A stretch of 20,631 nt of DNA from RBG-16-66-20 sp038040245. GTDB taxonomy: Bacteria > Pseudomonadota > Gammaproteobacteria > Burkholderiales > SG8-39. Both the position numbers and the translations under genes were made by a program. Within the stretch, counting starts at the first letter, position 1, and each line of letters starts with the position of its first letter. Below are positions 9,656-15,968 of this stretch, piece after piece. The stretch is taken from positions 1 through 20,631 of the forward strand of contig JBBPIU010000055.1 of the NCBI GenBank assembly GCA_038040245.1. Reading direction: 5' to 3'. The notes beneath the pieces were generated by a model, which was not told the origin of the DNA, made no database searches, and was given only the letters and a program-made list of their open reading frames with translations.

Positions 9656-10153
9656 TTACCTCCGGCCCAGATTCAGAATCGATTCGACGATCGTTCTCGA
9701 CCCGTCCTTCACCAGCAGGATGTCGGACCCAACTCGCGTGTAGTGATATCCGGCGGGCGGGCGGCCGAGCTGCGTCGCGAGCGGTCCCGGGACCTGGTAA
9801 GAGGTCACGTTCCGCGCCAGCGGCTGGCCGGTCTGCCACTTCTTCGCTTGGCCCGGCGGCATGCAGCCGTTGTCCTTCTTGGCCAATCCCGGAGGGCAGC
9901 GCCCGAGGCGGGCCCGCTCGCTGTAGTAGGTATTGACGTTCTCGCGGTGCCGCTCGGCGAAATGATCGGCCCTGGCGCTTAAGGGCTTGGCGCTGTTGCT
10001 CGACCCTATTGCGCCGGTATGGCGCCGCTCGCTCTTATCCGCCTTGCCGCCGCCGGCCCAGGATGGCTTTTCCGCCATCGCCGGACCGATCGCCAGCATT
10101 CCGGCGAGCGCAAGAGCCAGCGCACATCTCGTTCTCAAGCTAACGTGTTTCAT
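9656..10153 (-). CDS. Exported RcnB/CigR-like protein
   Basis: A 165-residue periplasmic protein. The signal peptide is residues 1-27 (TRCALALALAGMLAIGPAMA). A glycine/serine/basic linker follows. The middle has the paired RCPPGLAKKDNGC and MPPGQAKKW motifs, then GQPLARNV, YQVPGPLATQL and the C-terminal GYHYTRVGSDILLVKDGSRTIVESIL. This layout is shared by RcnB-like and CigR-like proteins, whose PPG-A-K-K repeats and YxYxRVGxDxLL tail form a small periplasmic domain. RcnB influences Ni/Co homeostasis and CigR is an anti-virulence regulator in Salmonella, so no specific role can be assigned. The ATG at 10153 has GGAG 8 nt upstream. It is convergent with msrA across 41 bp. Confidence 0.85.
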   Translation of the reverse strand: MKHVSLRTRCALALALAGMLAIGPAMAEKPSWAGGGKADKSERRHTGAIGSSNSAKPLSARADHFAERHRENVNTYYSERARLGRCPPGLAKKDNGCMPPGQAKKWQTGQPLARNVTSYQVPGPLATQLGRPPAGYHYTRVGSDILLVKDGSRTIVESILNLGRR

Positions 10154-10368
10154 GATTCATCTCCAATTCAACGAAGCACAAACTACCCCCACCTAAAGTG
10201 AGGCTAGTCTACGAGGCAGGCATCGTCGCCGTCTGTGCGGTAGCGCGCCATACACCGCCAATATCGGATTAGTTCGGTAGCGCACGGACTTTTCCAGCCA
10301 GGAGGACGATGATTCGATCCGTGGATGGCCCTGCGAATCGCGCGATCCGTAACTTGCAAGGAGTGAAA
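10154..10368. other. Divergent intergenic region
   Basis: This 215-bp space separates the minus-strand RcnB/CigR-like gene from the small plus-strand gene. It must hold both promoters, but I found no convincing -35/-10 pair. A strong AGGAGG (10300-10305) stands 3 nt before an in-frame ATG at 10309, an alternative start for the small downstream gene. Confidence 0.4.
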
Positions 10369-10551
10369 ATGATCAGCATCACTGACAAATCGTTCCGCTA
10401 CACGACCTCGTTCAATACCGATCTCAGAAAGAAATTCCGGAAACTGGAGCAAGACAGGCGGGCCGCCGTGGCAAGCAGCAAGGTTGCCGAAGCCGCAATG
10501 GGCAACTCCGTGGTGCCCATGGTTGCGCGGCGTAGCGTGCCAAAGATCTGA
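10369..10551 (+). CDS. Small basic protein of unknown function
   Basis: A 60-residue, strongly basic protein without a signal peptide. It begins MISITDKSFRYTTSFNTDL, continues RKKFRKLEQDRRAAV and ends with SVVPMVARRSVPKI. The ATG at 10369 has an ideal AAGGAG five nt upstream. A longer 80-residue version starting at 10309 also has an SD but only 3 nt of spacing, and its extra 20 residues look like leader. The composition (a basic helix between two short ends) would suit a nucleic-acid or protein-binding peptide. I recognise no named family. Its stop lies 8 bp before the msrA stub, so it borders the decayed region. The well-placed ribosome binding site and smooth composition argue that it is a real gene. 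Confidence 0.6.
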   Translation: MISITDKSFRYTTSFNTDLRKKFRKLEQDRRAAVASSKVAEAAMGNSVVPMVARRSVPKI

Positions 10552-10559
10552 AGGACCAG

Positions 10560-10610
10560 CTGCGGCCGCTACACGCGGCTCGACGAACTCTGGGCAAGCT
10601 GCGGAAGTGA
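10560..10610 (+). pseudogene. 3' stub of a second msrA, frameshifted
   Basis: Fifty-one bases match the last 52 bases of the intact msrA (9563-9614). With one base restored in the GGG run they read C-G-R-Y-T-R-L-D-E-L-W-G-K-L-R-K-stop, against C-G-R-Y-A-R-L-D-E-L-W-G-K-L-R-Q-stop. Most differences fall at third codon positions (CGC/CGG, GAG/GAA, CTA/CTC, AAA/AAG). The stub therefore descends from a functional, separately evolving msrA and is not a fresh copy. A single-base deletion has destroyed the frame. Everything upstream of the stub is gone. Confidence 0.75.
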
Positions 10611-10622
10611 TCTAGAATTGCG
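10599..10622. repeat. Imperfect direct repeat, left copy
   Basis: CTGCGGAAGTGATCTAGAA followed by TTGCG matches the right copy at 11049-11074 with one substitution and two single-base gaps. Both contain TCTAGA, uncommon in GC-rich proteobacterial DNA. This copy includes the stop region of the msrA stub. Confidence 0.65.
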
Positions 10623-10746
10623 CTGTGAGCCTCGCCTACTTCGACCAGCAGCCGATCGGCCGAACCGTCGGTCGCCGCACGCACCGGCCAATAGGCGTTC
10701 CACCTTCACGCGAGGCGCGTGCTGCGCTCGAACCTGGGCCAGGCGC

Positions 10747-10860
10747 CTGACGCGCGTTCCGAAAGGTATCTACCGCTATTCCAACCACGACGACATGGAA
10801 CGCGACCGGGACCGCTGGCAGGTCGCCGCCATGGTCGCGGCCGTTCGGGCGCGTGGCTGA
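10747..10860 (+). pseudogene. Small protein partner of a nucleotidyltransferase, probably without start codon
   Basis: A 37-residue frame reading L-T-R-V-P-K-G-I-Y-R-Y-S-N-H-D-D-M-E-R-D-R-D-R-W-, then QVAAMVAAVRARG and stop. It resembles short proteins with a VPKG-I/V-Y-R opening and a DRDRWQV segment that I associate with genes sitting directly upstream of nucleotidyltransferases in two-gene, toxin-antitoxin-like cassettes. The family-like start would fall on the CTG at 10747, perhaps a mutated ATG. The only in-frame ATG is at 10795 and gives 21 residues. It overlaps the downstream nucleotidyltransferase start by 8 bp, the normal coupling for such pairs. The downstream gene is destroyed, so this one is probably non-functional. 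Confidence 0.5.
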
Positions 10861-11060
10861 GTTCACGCGACCGGCCACCTGGGAAGACGTCAAGCGCCTC
10901 GCGCGCTATCTGGAAGAAGCCGGCGCGCAGTACGCTCTGATCGACGGATACGGACTTGCAGCGAACGGCCTGGTGCGCCTTACCAAAGTCCGGCGTACGC
11001 CCGAAAGACCAGATCGACGCCGCCGTAATCACTCGCGCGCTCGCCGAACTGCGCAAGTAG
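10853..11060 (+). pseudogene. Nucleotidyltransferase remnant with internal deletion and frameshift
   Basis: The GTG at 10853 opens an intact N-terminus: EFTRPATWEDVKRLARYLEE, then AGAQYALIDGYGLAANGLVRLT. This is the helix and GG/GY-x-L-A-A-x-G start of minimal nucleotidyltransferase-fold proteins. The next family element, the paired-aspartate metal site (E-D-I-D-I-L-V type), is missing. Instead the sequence jumps to what looks like the family C-terminus, read in another frame from about 10990: GVRPKDQIDAAVITRALAEL, RK, stop at 11058-11060. About 100 codons appear to be deleted, plus one extra base at the junction (ACCAAAGTCCGGC). The catalytic centre is lost, so it cannot function. It was probably the effector of the cassette with the small gene before it. 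Confidence 0.65.
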
Positions 11061-11074
11061 ATCTAGAACTTGCG
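11049..11074. repeat. Imperfect direct repeat, right copy
   Basis: CTGCGCAAGTAGATCTAGAA followed by CTTGCG, the partner of 10599-10622. It spans the stop of the nucleotidyltransferase remnant on the plus strand and the stop codon of the DUF4124 gene (11065-11063) on the minus strand. The pair encloses the decayed cassette. Confidence 0.65.
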
Positions 11075-11635
11075 GACGCGCTCGAGCTCGGAAACCCGCC
11101 CGCCGACCAGCGTGATGGTGGTGGTGAAGGGGTCGGCCGGCGTCGGCAGGTAGGTGTAGGTTTTCATCACCAGGCCGGTGCGCGCCGCAGTGCTGAAATT
11201 GCGTCCGACTTGAACTGTGGTCGGCGCGGAGATGGCGACGCCCTGATCGGCCTTGAGGTCGGGCTCGCCGGCGATGCCGAGCAGTTCGCCTTCGCTCATG
11301 CCGCGCTGGATGCTGATGTACTTCCGGAATTCGAGCCCTCTGGACTGCCTGGGCGCGACCGCGACGCGCTCGGCGGCGATCCTCGCGTCCTCCGAGTGCC
11401 GCTTGCGCTCGCGTTCCTCCATCCGCTCGCCCTGGCAGCGGAGGGTGTAGCACTCCTTGCTGTCGGCCGACGGCGGCGCTTGCTTCGCGCTCGCATCGAC
11501 CACGGTGGCTTTCACGCCCTGCGGCGGCGCGGAATTCGAGAAGTTGACCCGTCCCTGGGAATCGACCCAACGGTAAATCTGCGCCGAAGCCGGAACGGTA
11601 ACGGCAAAAAGAAGGAGAAAAATCAGCAAGCGCAT
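11063..11635 (-). CDS. Exported DUF4124-domain protein
   Basis: A 190-residue periplasmic protein. The signal peptide is residues 1-18 (MRLLIFLLLFAVTVPASA). The DUF4124 domain follows immediately: IYRWVDSQGRVNFSNSAPPQG, the Y-R-W-V-D...F-S-N/D pattern of the family. A cysteine pair (KECYTLRC) and a charged helix (GERMEERERKRHSEDARIAAE) come next. A C-terminal SmpA/OmlA-like segment follows (ISIQRGMSEGELLGIAGEPD, TYTYLPTPADPFTTTITLVGGRVSEL). The function is unknown. The ATG at 11635 gives the clean signal peptide and better spacing from AGGCAGG than the ATG at 11644, which overlaps the upstream stop region. It is the last gene of the long ABC-transporter/hydrolase operon, 1 bp after the aspartoacylase-like gene, though DUF4124 genes also occur alone. 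Confidence 0.88.
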   Translation of the reverse strand: MRLLIFLLLFAVTVPASAQIYRWVDSQGRVNFSNSAPPQGVKATVVDASAKQAPPSADSKECYTLRCQGERMEERERKRHSEDARIAAERVAVAPRQSRGLEFRKYISIQRGMSEGELLGIAGEPDLKADQGVAISAPTTVQVGRNFSTAARTGLVMKTYTYLPTPADPFTTTITLVGGRVSELERVRKF

Positions 11636-11636
11636 T

Positions 11637-12587
11637 TCACTCATACCTGCCTAAACGCAGCACCGTCGTTCCCGGTTTCACATGCGCCAGCGACGGCATC
11701 ACCATGACGCAGTCGTCGTAGGGCGTTTTCCAGGTCGTGTCGCCGTCGGTAGCAACCACCGTGCCGGCCTTCGGAACCATTTCCAGGCCCTTGAATAAAT
11801 ATGTAAAGCTCAAGTTCATGCTCTTCGCCACGACCGCCTCGGTGACTCGAACGACCCGTTGTACCGCAGGCGGCGCGAGGCGTGTGTGAAATTGACAAAT
11901 GGATGCATTTACGGCGCCCGTCGCATGGAGGAACCGGAACAGCGTATCCACGGCGACGTCGGCGGCGCTTTTCTCCCAGTGCTGGCCGCATTCGATGAGC
12001 ACCGCGACCTTCGGACTGGCCGGATCGTTGAAGGCGCCGCGCTCGATCATGCGCAGGCCGGCCGGATGACCGGTATCCACCAGCAGGTCGCCCGGAACGC
12101 CGATCCTGCGCGACAGCGCGACGCTCTTCTCGCTTTTGGCGCAGACCATGATCGGCCGGCAGGGTTCGTGCATCGAATGCAGGTCGAGCAGGTAGTCGGC
12201 GGCGTCCACGAACGGCCGCAGTTCGCGCGCGCGGCGCAACTCGGCGGAATCGCGCGGGCCCAGCAGCGCGTCGTCGCCCCAGACGCGGTTGTAGTCCTCG
12301 TCGATGTAGCGTGAGCGGTCCGGATCGTCGAAGTCGAAGCGCGCGAAGGCGGCCACATTGGCAAAGGCCAGCGTCAGTTTTCCCTGCTTCGGCTTGATGC
12401 TTTGCTTGAATAAAAAATCCAGCGCAATGGCGCCGCAAAACTCGTTGCCGTGGGTGAGCGCCTGGACCATCACGTTCGGCCCGGGCTTGCCGGAATCGAG
12501 CAGGTGGACGTAGTCGACGCCGGTGTTGCCGCTCTTGTAGGCGGAGAGGTCGGGCGGGGAAATTTTGATCGGATGGTGGCCGGTCAT
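11637..12587 (-). CDS. Succinylglutamate desuccinylase / aspartoacylase-family zinc hydrolase
   Basis: A 316-residue cytoplasmic member of the AstE/AspA (M14-like) deacylase family. Zinc ligands are visible as H46-G-N-E49 (ALTHGNE) and H137 (LLDLHSMHE). The substrate-binding signature DEDYNRVWGDD (N100-R101) and the later IECGQHWE with the likely catalytic glutamate are present. The C-terminal beta domain (FKGLEMVPKAGTVVATDGD) is complete. Family members split N-acyl amino acids such as N-acetylaspartate or N-succinylglutamate, and specificity cannot be read from sequence. Its ATG overlaps the stop of the N-formylglutamate-amidohydrolase-like gene (ATGA). With that second deacylase and a peptide-type importer in one operon, it probably acts on an imported acylated compound. 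Confidence 0.88.
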   Translation of the reverse strand: MTGHHPIKISPPDLSAYKSGNTGVDYVHLLDSGKPGPNVMVQALTHGNEFCGAIALDFLFKQSIKPKQGKLTLAFANVAAFARFDFDDPDRSRYIDEDYNRVWGDDALLGPRDSAELRRARELRPFVDAADYLLDLHSMHEPCRPIMVCAKSEKSVALSRRIGVPGDLLVDTGHPAGLRMIERGAFNDPASPKVAVLIECGQHWEKSAADVAVDTLFRFLHATGAVNASICQFHTRLAPPAVQRVVRVTEAVVAKSMNLSFTYLFKGLEMVPKAGTVVATDGDTTWKTPYDDCVMVMPSLAHVKPGTTVLRLGRYE

Positions 12588-13426
12588 GTTTTTTGGATGT
12601 ACTTGGCAATTTCTTTCAGAAGTTCCGTGAGTGAAGTTCTCAAAGATTCAAACCCTCGATTTTTCTGCAGCGAGGCCTCATCCATGTACAGCCGCTTGTT
12701 GATCTCGATCTGCAGGCTGTGGCGGCCCGCCTTCGGGTCGGAATAGGCGCGCACCAGCTCCACGCCCTTGTAGGGATCGTTCACCTTGACCTTGTAGCCC
12801 ATTCCCGCCAGCGTGGCGCGCACGAACTCGGTGAACTTCGGCTCGCAGGTGGTGCCGTCCCGGTCGCCGAGCACGAAATCCGCGCGCACGTTGCCCTCGC
12901 CGTCCTCGCTCTGCTTGCCCGCGACTGAACGCATGGAATGGCAGTTGAGATGGTAGGCCTTGCCGAATTTATTCATGGAATTGTCAATCAAATTCCGAAT
13001 TGCAAAATGGTAGGGTGTATGAAATCTTTCAATTCTCTGCCTTACCATTTCCAAAGACAGCTTGCGCTCGTAAATCGGACGACCGTCTTCCAGCGTGCGC
13101 CAGATCAAGGCCTTGCCGACCCTCGCCTTGCCGCTAGGCCGGTATTCCCCGGGCCAGGGTCCCTGGATCAGGTCCAGGTCAACGTCGCCGGCGTGGCGGT
13201 TCGGATCGAGATAGGTGCGCGGCCAGAGCGCGGCCAGCAGCGGCGCGCCCATTTCCGGCCCCGCGGCATAGAGTTCGTCCACAAAGCAATCCTCGCCTTC
13301 GCGCAGCTCCGCCTCGCTGACGGCGGCGCCGAAATCGCCAGGAAAATCGTGCCCTGAATGCGGCGAATCCAGTACCAGCGGCAGCGCCGGCGCCTGCGGG
13401 CCCCGGATTTCGACTGGCTTGCTCAT
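12584..13426 (-). CDS. N-formylglutamate amidohydrolase-like protein
   Basis: A 280-residue protein of the N-formylglutamate amidohydrolase family (HutG-type, PF05013). Diagnostic blocks are L-V-L-D-S-P-H-S-G-H-D near residue 20, then TYLDPNRHAGDVDLDL, HTPYHFAIRNLID, AYHLNCHSMRS, DFVLGDRDGTTCE and a C-terminal SLQIEINKRLYMDE. The classical enzyme frees formate from N-formylglutamate, but no histidine-degradation genes are nearby and many homologues have unknown substrates. The ATG at 13426 begins MSKPVEIRG. An upstream extension of 30 residues overlaps the methyltransferase end and looks non-coding. Two internal stretches (12590-12670 and 12955-13060) are strikingly AT-rich for this gene. It lies 10 bp after the methyltransferase and overlaps the aspartoacylase-like gene. 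Confidence 0.88.
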   Translation of the reverse strand: MSKPVEIRGPQAPALPLVLDSPHSGHDFPGDFGAAVSEAELREGEDCFVDELYAAGPEMGAPLLAALWPRTYLDPNRHAGDVDLDLIQGPWPGEYRPSGKARVGKALIWRTLEDGRPIYERKLSLEMVRQRIERFHTPYHFAIRNLIDNSMNKFGKAYHLNCHSMRSVAGKQSEDGEGNVRADFVLGDRDGTTCEPKFTEFVRATLAGMGYKVKVNDPYKGVELVRAYSDPKAGRHSLQIEINKRLYMDEASLQKNRGFESLRTSLTELLKEIAKYIQKT

Positions 13427-13436
13427 CCGCACGCTC

Positions 13437-14084
13437 TCACCTGGGCGCCCAAAAGGTAAGCAGCCAGTAATGCTCAAACAGATCGACGTTCGCCCCCCAG
13501 CCAACCCGGGAGGCACGCTGGATCAACTCGCTTGCGGTGGGAAAATTCTTCAGCACCTCGTGCGTGCTGCCGTCGTGAAGCTTGCGTATCTGATATGCGT
13601 TGCCTTCAGCGTCATGCCGCGAGACCGCCGTGCTCGAGCCCGCCACGTACCTGTTGTCGAGGAACGCGATCAATCCGCCCGGCCCGATCGAGGGCAAAAT
13701 GCTTTCAAGAAAAAAATCCAATTTTTCCAAAGGAACATGCGACCACCAGAATCCGGCGAACAGCGCGTCGTGGCTGCGGCCCGAATCCGGAGGTGAGTAG
13801 CAATCGCCTGAAATGAACTTGACCCGATTTTCCGGATAGCCCTTGGTACCGGCAATCTGAAGAACTTCCTCGTTGACATCGATTGCCGTGACCTGAGCCG
13901 CGCCTGATGCGATCACCTCGGTCCAGTAGCCGGTGCCGCAGGCCAGTTCCAGCACCTTCCTGCCTGCGAACAGATTGCCGATCCTCGTCCTGAGCGCGGC
14001 CAGGTCCGCCTGCCGCTCGGGCTTGGCGTAGATGCGCTCGTACTCGGCCGCGCGCCGGGCGTAGTAGGCGGCGAGCTTATCCAT
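13437..14084 (-). CDS. Class I SAM-dependent methyltransferase
   Basis: A 215-residue cytoplasmic methyltransferase. After an N-terminal helix (YYARRAAEYERIYAKPERQ) comes the SAM-binding motif I VLELACGTGYW (44-54), then VTAIDVNEEVL (acidic residue binding the SAM ribose), ISGDCYSPP (motif III-like) and the post-core strand GPGGLIAFLDNRYVAGSSTAV. The pattern matches small-molecule methyltransferases of the Methyltransf_25/11 type. The acceptor is unknown. Its ATG lies inside the end of the upstream ATPase gene (8-bp overlap), so it is translated as part of the transporter operon. It could modify the imported compound or its product, or be a passenger. A poly-A/T-rich patch at 13700-13740 falls in the variable LEKLDFFLESILPS segment. 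Confidence 0.88.
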   Translation of the reverse strand: MDKLAAYYARRAAEYERIYAKPERQADLAALRTRIGNLFAGRKVLELACGTGYWTEVIASGAAQVTAIDVNEEVLQIAGTKGYPENRVKFISGDCYSPPDSGRSHDALFAGFWWSHVPLEKLDFFLESILPSIGPGGLIAFLDNRYVAGSSTAVSRHDAEGNAYQIRKLHDGSTHEVLKNFPTASELIQRASRVGWGANVDLFEHYWLLTFWAPR

Positions 14085-15036
14085 TCAGGTGGCAGGCGGA
14101 AACGCGGCCGGGCGCAACTTCGCGCAGCGCCGGCACCTCGTGGACGCAGCGCTCCATCGCATGCGGGCAGCGCGGGTGGAAGTGGCACCCCGAAGGCGGC
14201 GCGAGCGGCGACGGGATCTCGCCTTTAATCGGCGCGAAGACGCGGCGCTTCTTGTCCAGTCGCGGAACCTCGGCGAGCAGCGCCTGCGTGTAGGGATGGT
14301 TCGGGGCGGCATAGAGCTCGGCGGCCGGGGCGATTTCCACCACGCGGCCAAGATACATCACCACCACGCGCCGGGCGAGGTGCCGCACCACGCCAAGGTC
14401 ATGGCTGATGAACAGGTAGGTCAGCCCGAGTCTCTCGCGCAGGTCCATGAACAGGTTCAGGACCTGCGCCTGGATCGAAACGTCCAGCGCCGCGACCGCC
14501 TCGTCGCAGACCAGGAACTCCGGCTTCACCGCCAGGGCGCGTGCAATGCCGATGCGCGCCCGTTGCCCGCCGGAAAACTGGTGCGGGTAGCGCCTTCGAT
14601 AGGAGGGATCGAGACCGACCTGTTGAAGCAATTCACAACTATAGCTTTCAATTTCTTTTTTTGAAACCAATCCATGAACCAACGGCGCTTCGCCGACGAT
14701 GTCCTCGATCCGCATGCGCGGGTTGAGCGATGCAAACGGGTCCTGGAAAATCATCTGCACGGCCCTGACGGGAATGCCCCGAATGTCGGCTCCCTTGTAG
14801 CGCACCGTTCCCTCGGACGGTTCGAGCAGGCCGCAGGCCAGCCGTCCCACGGTGGACTTGCCGCAACCGGATTCGCCCACCAGCCCCACGACCTCGCCCT
14901 GCCCGACCTCGAAGCTCACGCCGTCCACGGCGTGCACCGCGTGCTCGGACACGTTCGCGCCCAGTTTGCGCGCGAGTTTCTCCACGGCGTCCAGCCGCTT
15001 GAAGAAGCATTTCGAGACTTTGTCGAGCGCTAGCAC
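14077..15036 (-). CDS. Oligopeptide-type ABC transporter ATP-binding protein (DppF/OppF-like)
   Basis: A 319-residue ATPase, the second of two in the importer. Walker A is GESGCGKST (54-62), the ABC signature SGGQRARIGIARAL, and Walker B FLVCDEAVAALD, followed by the switch FISHDL. The C-terminal oligopeptide/dipeptide extension carries the cysteine-containing G-C-H-F-H-P-R-C-P pattern of the family. An insertion of about 15 residues after the first strand (KRLDAVEKLARKLGAN) is common in this subgroup. I place the start at GTG 15036, which overlaps the stop of the first ATPase gene (GTGCTAG). A longer frame exists but would lie within that gene. A patch at 14641-14680 holds 12 G/C in 40 bases and encodes the variable VSKKEIESYSCEL segment. 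Confidence 0.93.
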   Translation of the reverse strand: MLALDKVSKCFFKRLDAVEKLARKLGANVSEHAVHAVDGVSFEVGQGEVVGLVGESGCGKSTVGRLACGLLEPSEGTVRYKGADIRGIPVRAVQMIFQDPFASLNPRMRIEDIVGEAPLVHGLVSKKEIESYSCELLQQVGLDPSYRRRYPHQFSGGQRARIGIARALAVKPEFLVCDEAVAALDVSIQAQVLNLFMDLRERLGLTYLFISHDLGVVRHLARRVVVMYLGRVVEIAPAAELYAAPNHPYTQALLAEVPRLDKKRRVFAPIKGEIPSPLAPPSGCHFHPRCPHAMERCVHEVPALREVAPGRVSACHLNG

Positions 15037-15968
15037 AGGGGATGGTGGCAACGAACCCGGTTTGTCATTTCCGGCATCGAAAAACACTTTGCATCGGCAT
15101 GACTGCAACGTTCGCGAAAGGCGCAGCCTTCAGGCAAGCGCGCGAGGGAAGGCGTCATGCCGGGAATCTGCCGCAGGCGCGCGCTGCCCTCATTGTTCGC
15201 CGGCACCGAATCGAGCAGGCCGCGCGTATACGGATGGCGCGGCGCATAGAGCACCTCCTGCGTCGTGCCCTGCTCCACGATCCGTCCGGCGTACATCACC
15301 GCCACGCGGTCGGCGAGCCCGGCGACGACGGAAAGGTCGTGCGTGATCCAGATCAGCGCCGCGCCGCTTTCGCGCACCAGGCGCTGCATTTCGTACAGGA
15401 TCTGGCCCTGCACCGTGACGTCCAGCGCCGTGGTCGGCTCGTCCGCGATGACCACTTCCGGCCGGTGCAGCAGCGCGATCGCAATTGCCACCCGCTGGCG
15501 CATGCCGCCGGAGAACTCGTGCGGATACTGTTTGAGCCTGCGTTCGGGAGAAGCGATTCCGACAAGGTTTAACGCTTCAATTGATCTTTCAATTGCGAGC
15601 TTTCGAGAAATACCCTCATGAGCAAGCACGGTCTCGACCATCTGTGTTTCGATCGACAGCACAGGGTTGAGCGTCATCATCGGGTCCTGGAACACCATCG
15701 CGATGCGCTTGCCGCGGATGTGGCGCATGTCCTCGTCCGGCATTCCGGCCAGTTGCCTGCCGTCGAGGCGCACGCTGCCCGAGGCGATGCGGCCCGGCGG
15801 GTCGACCAGGCCGAGGATCGAGTAGCCCAGGACCGATTTTCCCGAGCCGGATTCGCCCACCACGCCGAGTATTTCGCCTTTGCCGATCTGCAGGGATACC
15901 CCGTTCACCGCCCGCACGACGCCGTCGCGTGTGGCGAATTCGGTCACCAGGTTTTCGATCTCAAGCAC
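15030..15968 (-). CDS. Oligopeptide-type ABC transporter ATP-binding protein (DppD/OppD-like)
   Basis: A 312-residue ATPase. It carries Walker A GESGSGKS (38-45), the Q-loop region IAMVFQDPMMTLNPV, the signature SGGMRQRVAIAIALL, Walker B VVIADEPTTALD and the switch LIWITHDLSVVAGLADRV. The C-terminal OppD/F extension ends in a cysteine-rich LPEGCAFRERCSHADAKC typical of the group. It powers import together with the paired ATPase and two permeases at the cytoplasmic face of the inner membrane. The start is a GTG at 15968, inside the end of the upstream permease gene (8-bp overlap), and the end overlaps the next ATPase gene. The identification is secure. Substrate class is set by the binding protein. 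Confidence 0.95.
   Translation of the reverse strand: MLEIENLVTEFATRDGVVRAVNGVSLQIGKGEILGVVGESGSGKSVLGYSILGLVDPPGRIASGSVRLDGRQLAGMPDEDMRHIRGKRIAMVFQDPMMTLNPVLSIETQMVETVLAHEGISRKLAIERSIEALNLVGIASPERRLKQYPHEFSGGMRQRVAIAIALLHRPEVVIADEPTTALDVTVQGQILYEMQRLVRESGAALIWITHDLSVVAGLADRVAVMYAGRIVEQGTTQEVLYAPRHPYTRGLLDSVPANNEGSARLRQIPGMTPSLARLPEGCAFRERCSHADAKCFSMPEMTNRVRCHHPLC

Noticed and set aside
9637..9696. Inverted repeat GAACGATCG / CGATCGTTC as a bidirectional terminator between msrA and the RcnB-like gene.
   Set aside because: The loop is 42 nt, one arm is inside the RcnB-like coding region, and no T-run is present. It may be chance.
9563..10610. The msrA 3' duplication as attL/attR of an integrated element carrying the RcnB-like and small genes.
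   Set aside because: The two copies differ mainly at synonymous sites, as diverged coding sequences do, not as a recently duplicated attachment site. No integrase lies between them.
10625..10750. A 41-residue GTG frame (VSLAYFDQQPIGRTVG...) in the decayed region.
   Set aside because: It has no ribosome binding site, family resemblance or conserved context. It overlaps remnants and is probably non-coding.
12584..13426. Assignment of the amidohydrolase gene to the histidine utilisation pathway (hutG).
   Set aside because: No other hut gene is in the window and the gene is embedded in a transporter/deacylase operon. Only the family, not the pathway, is supported.
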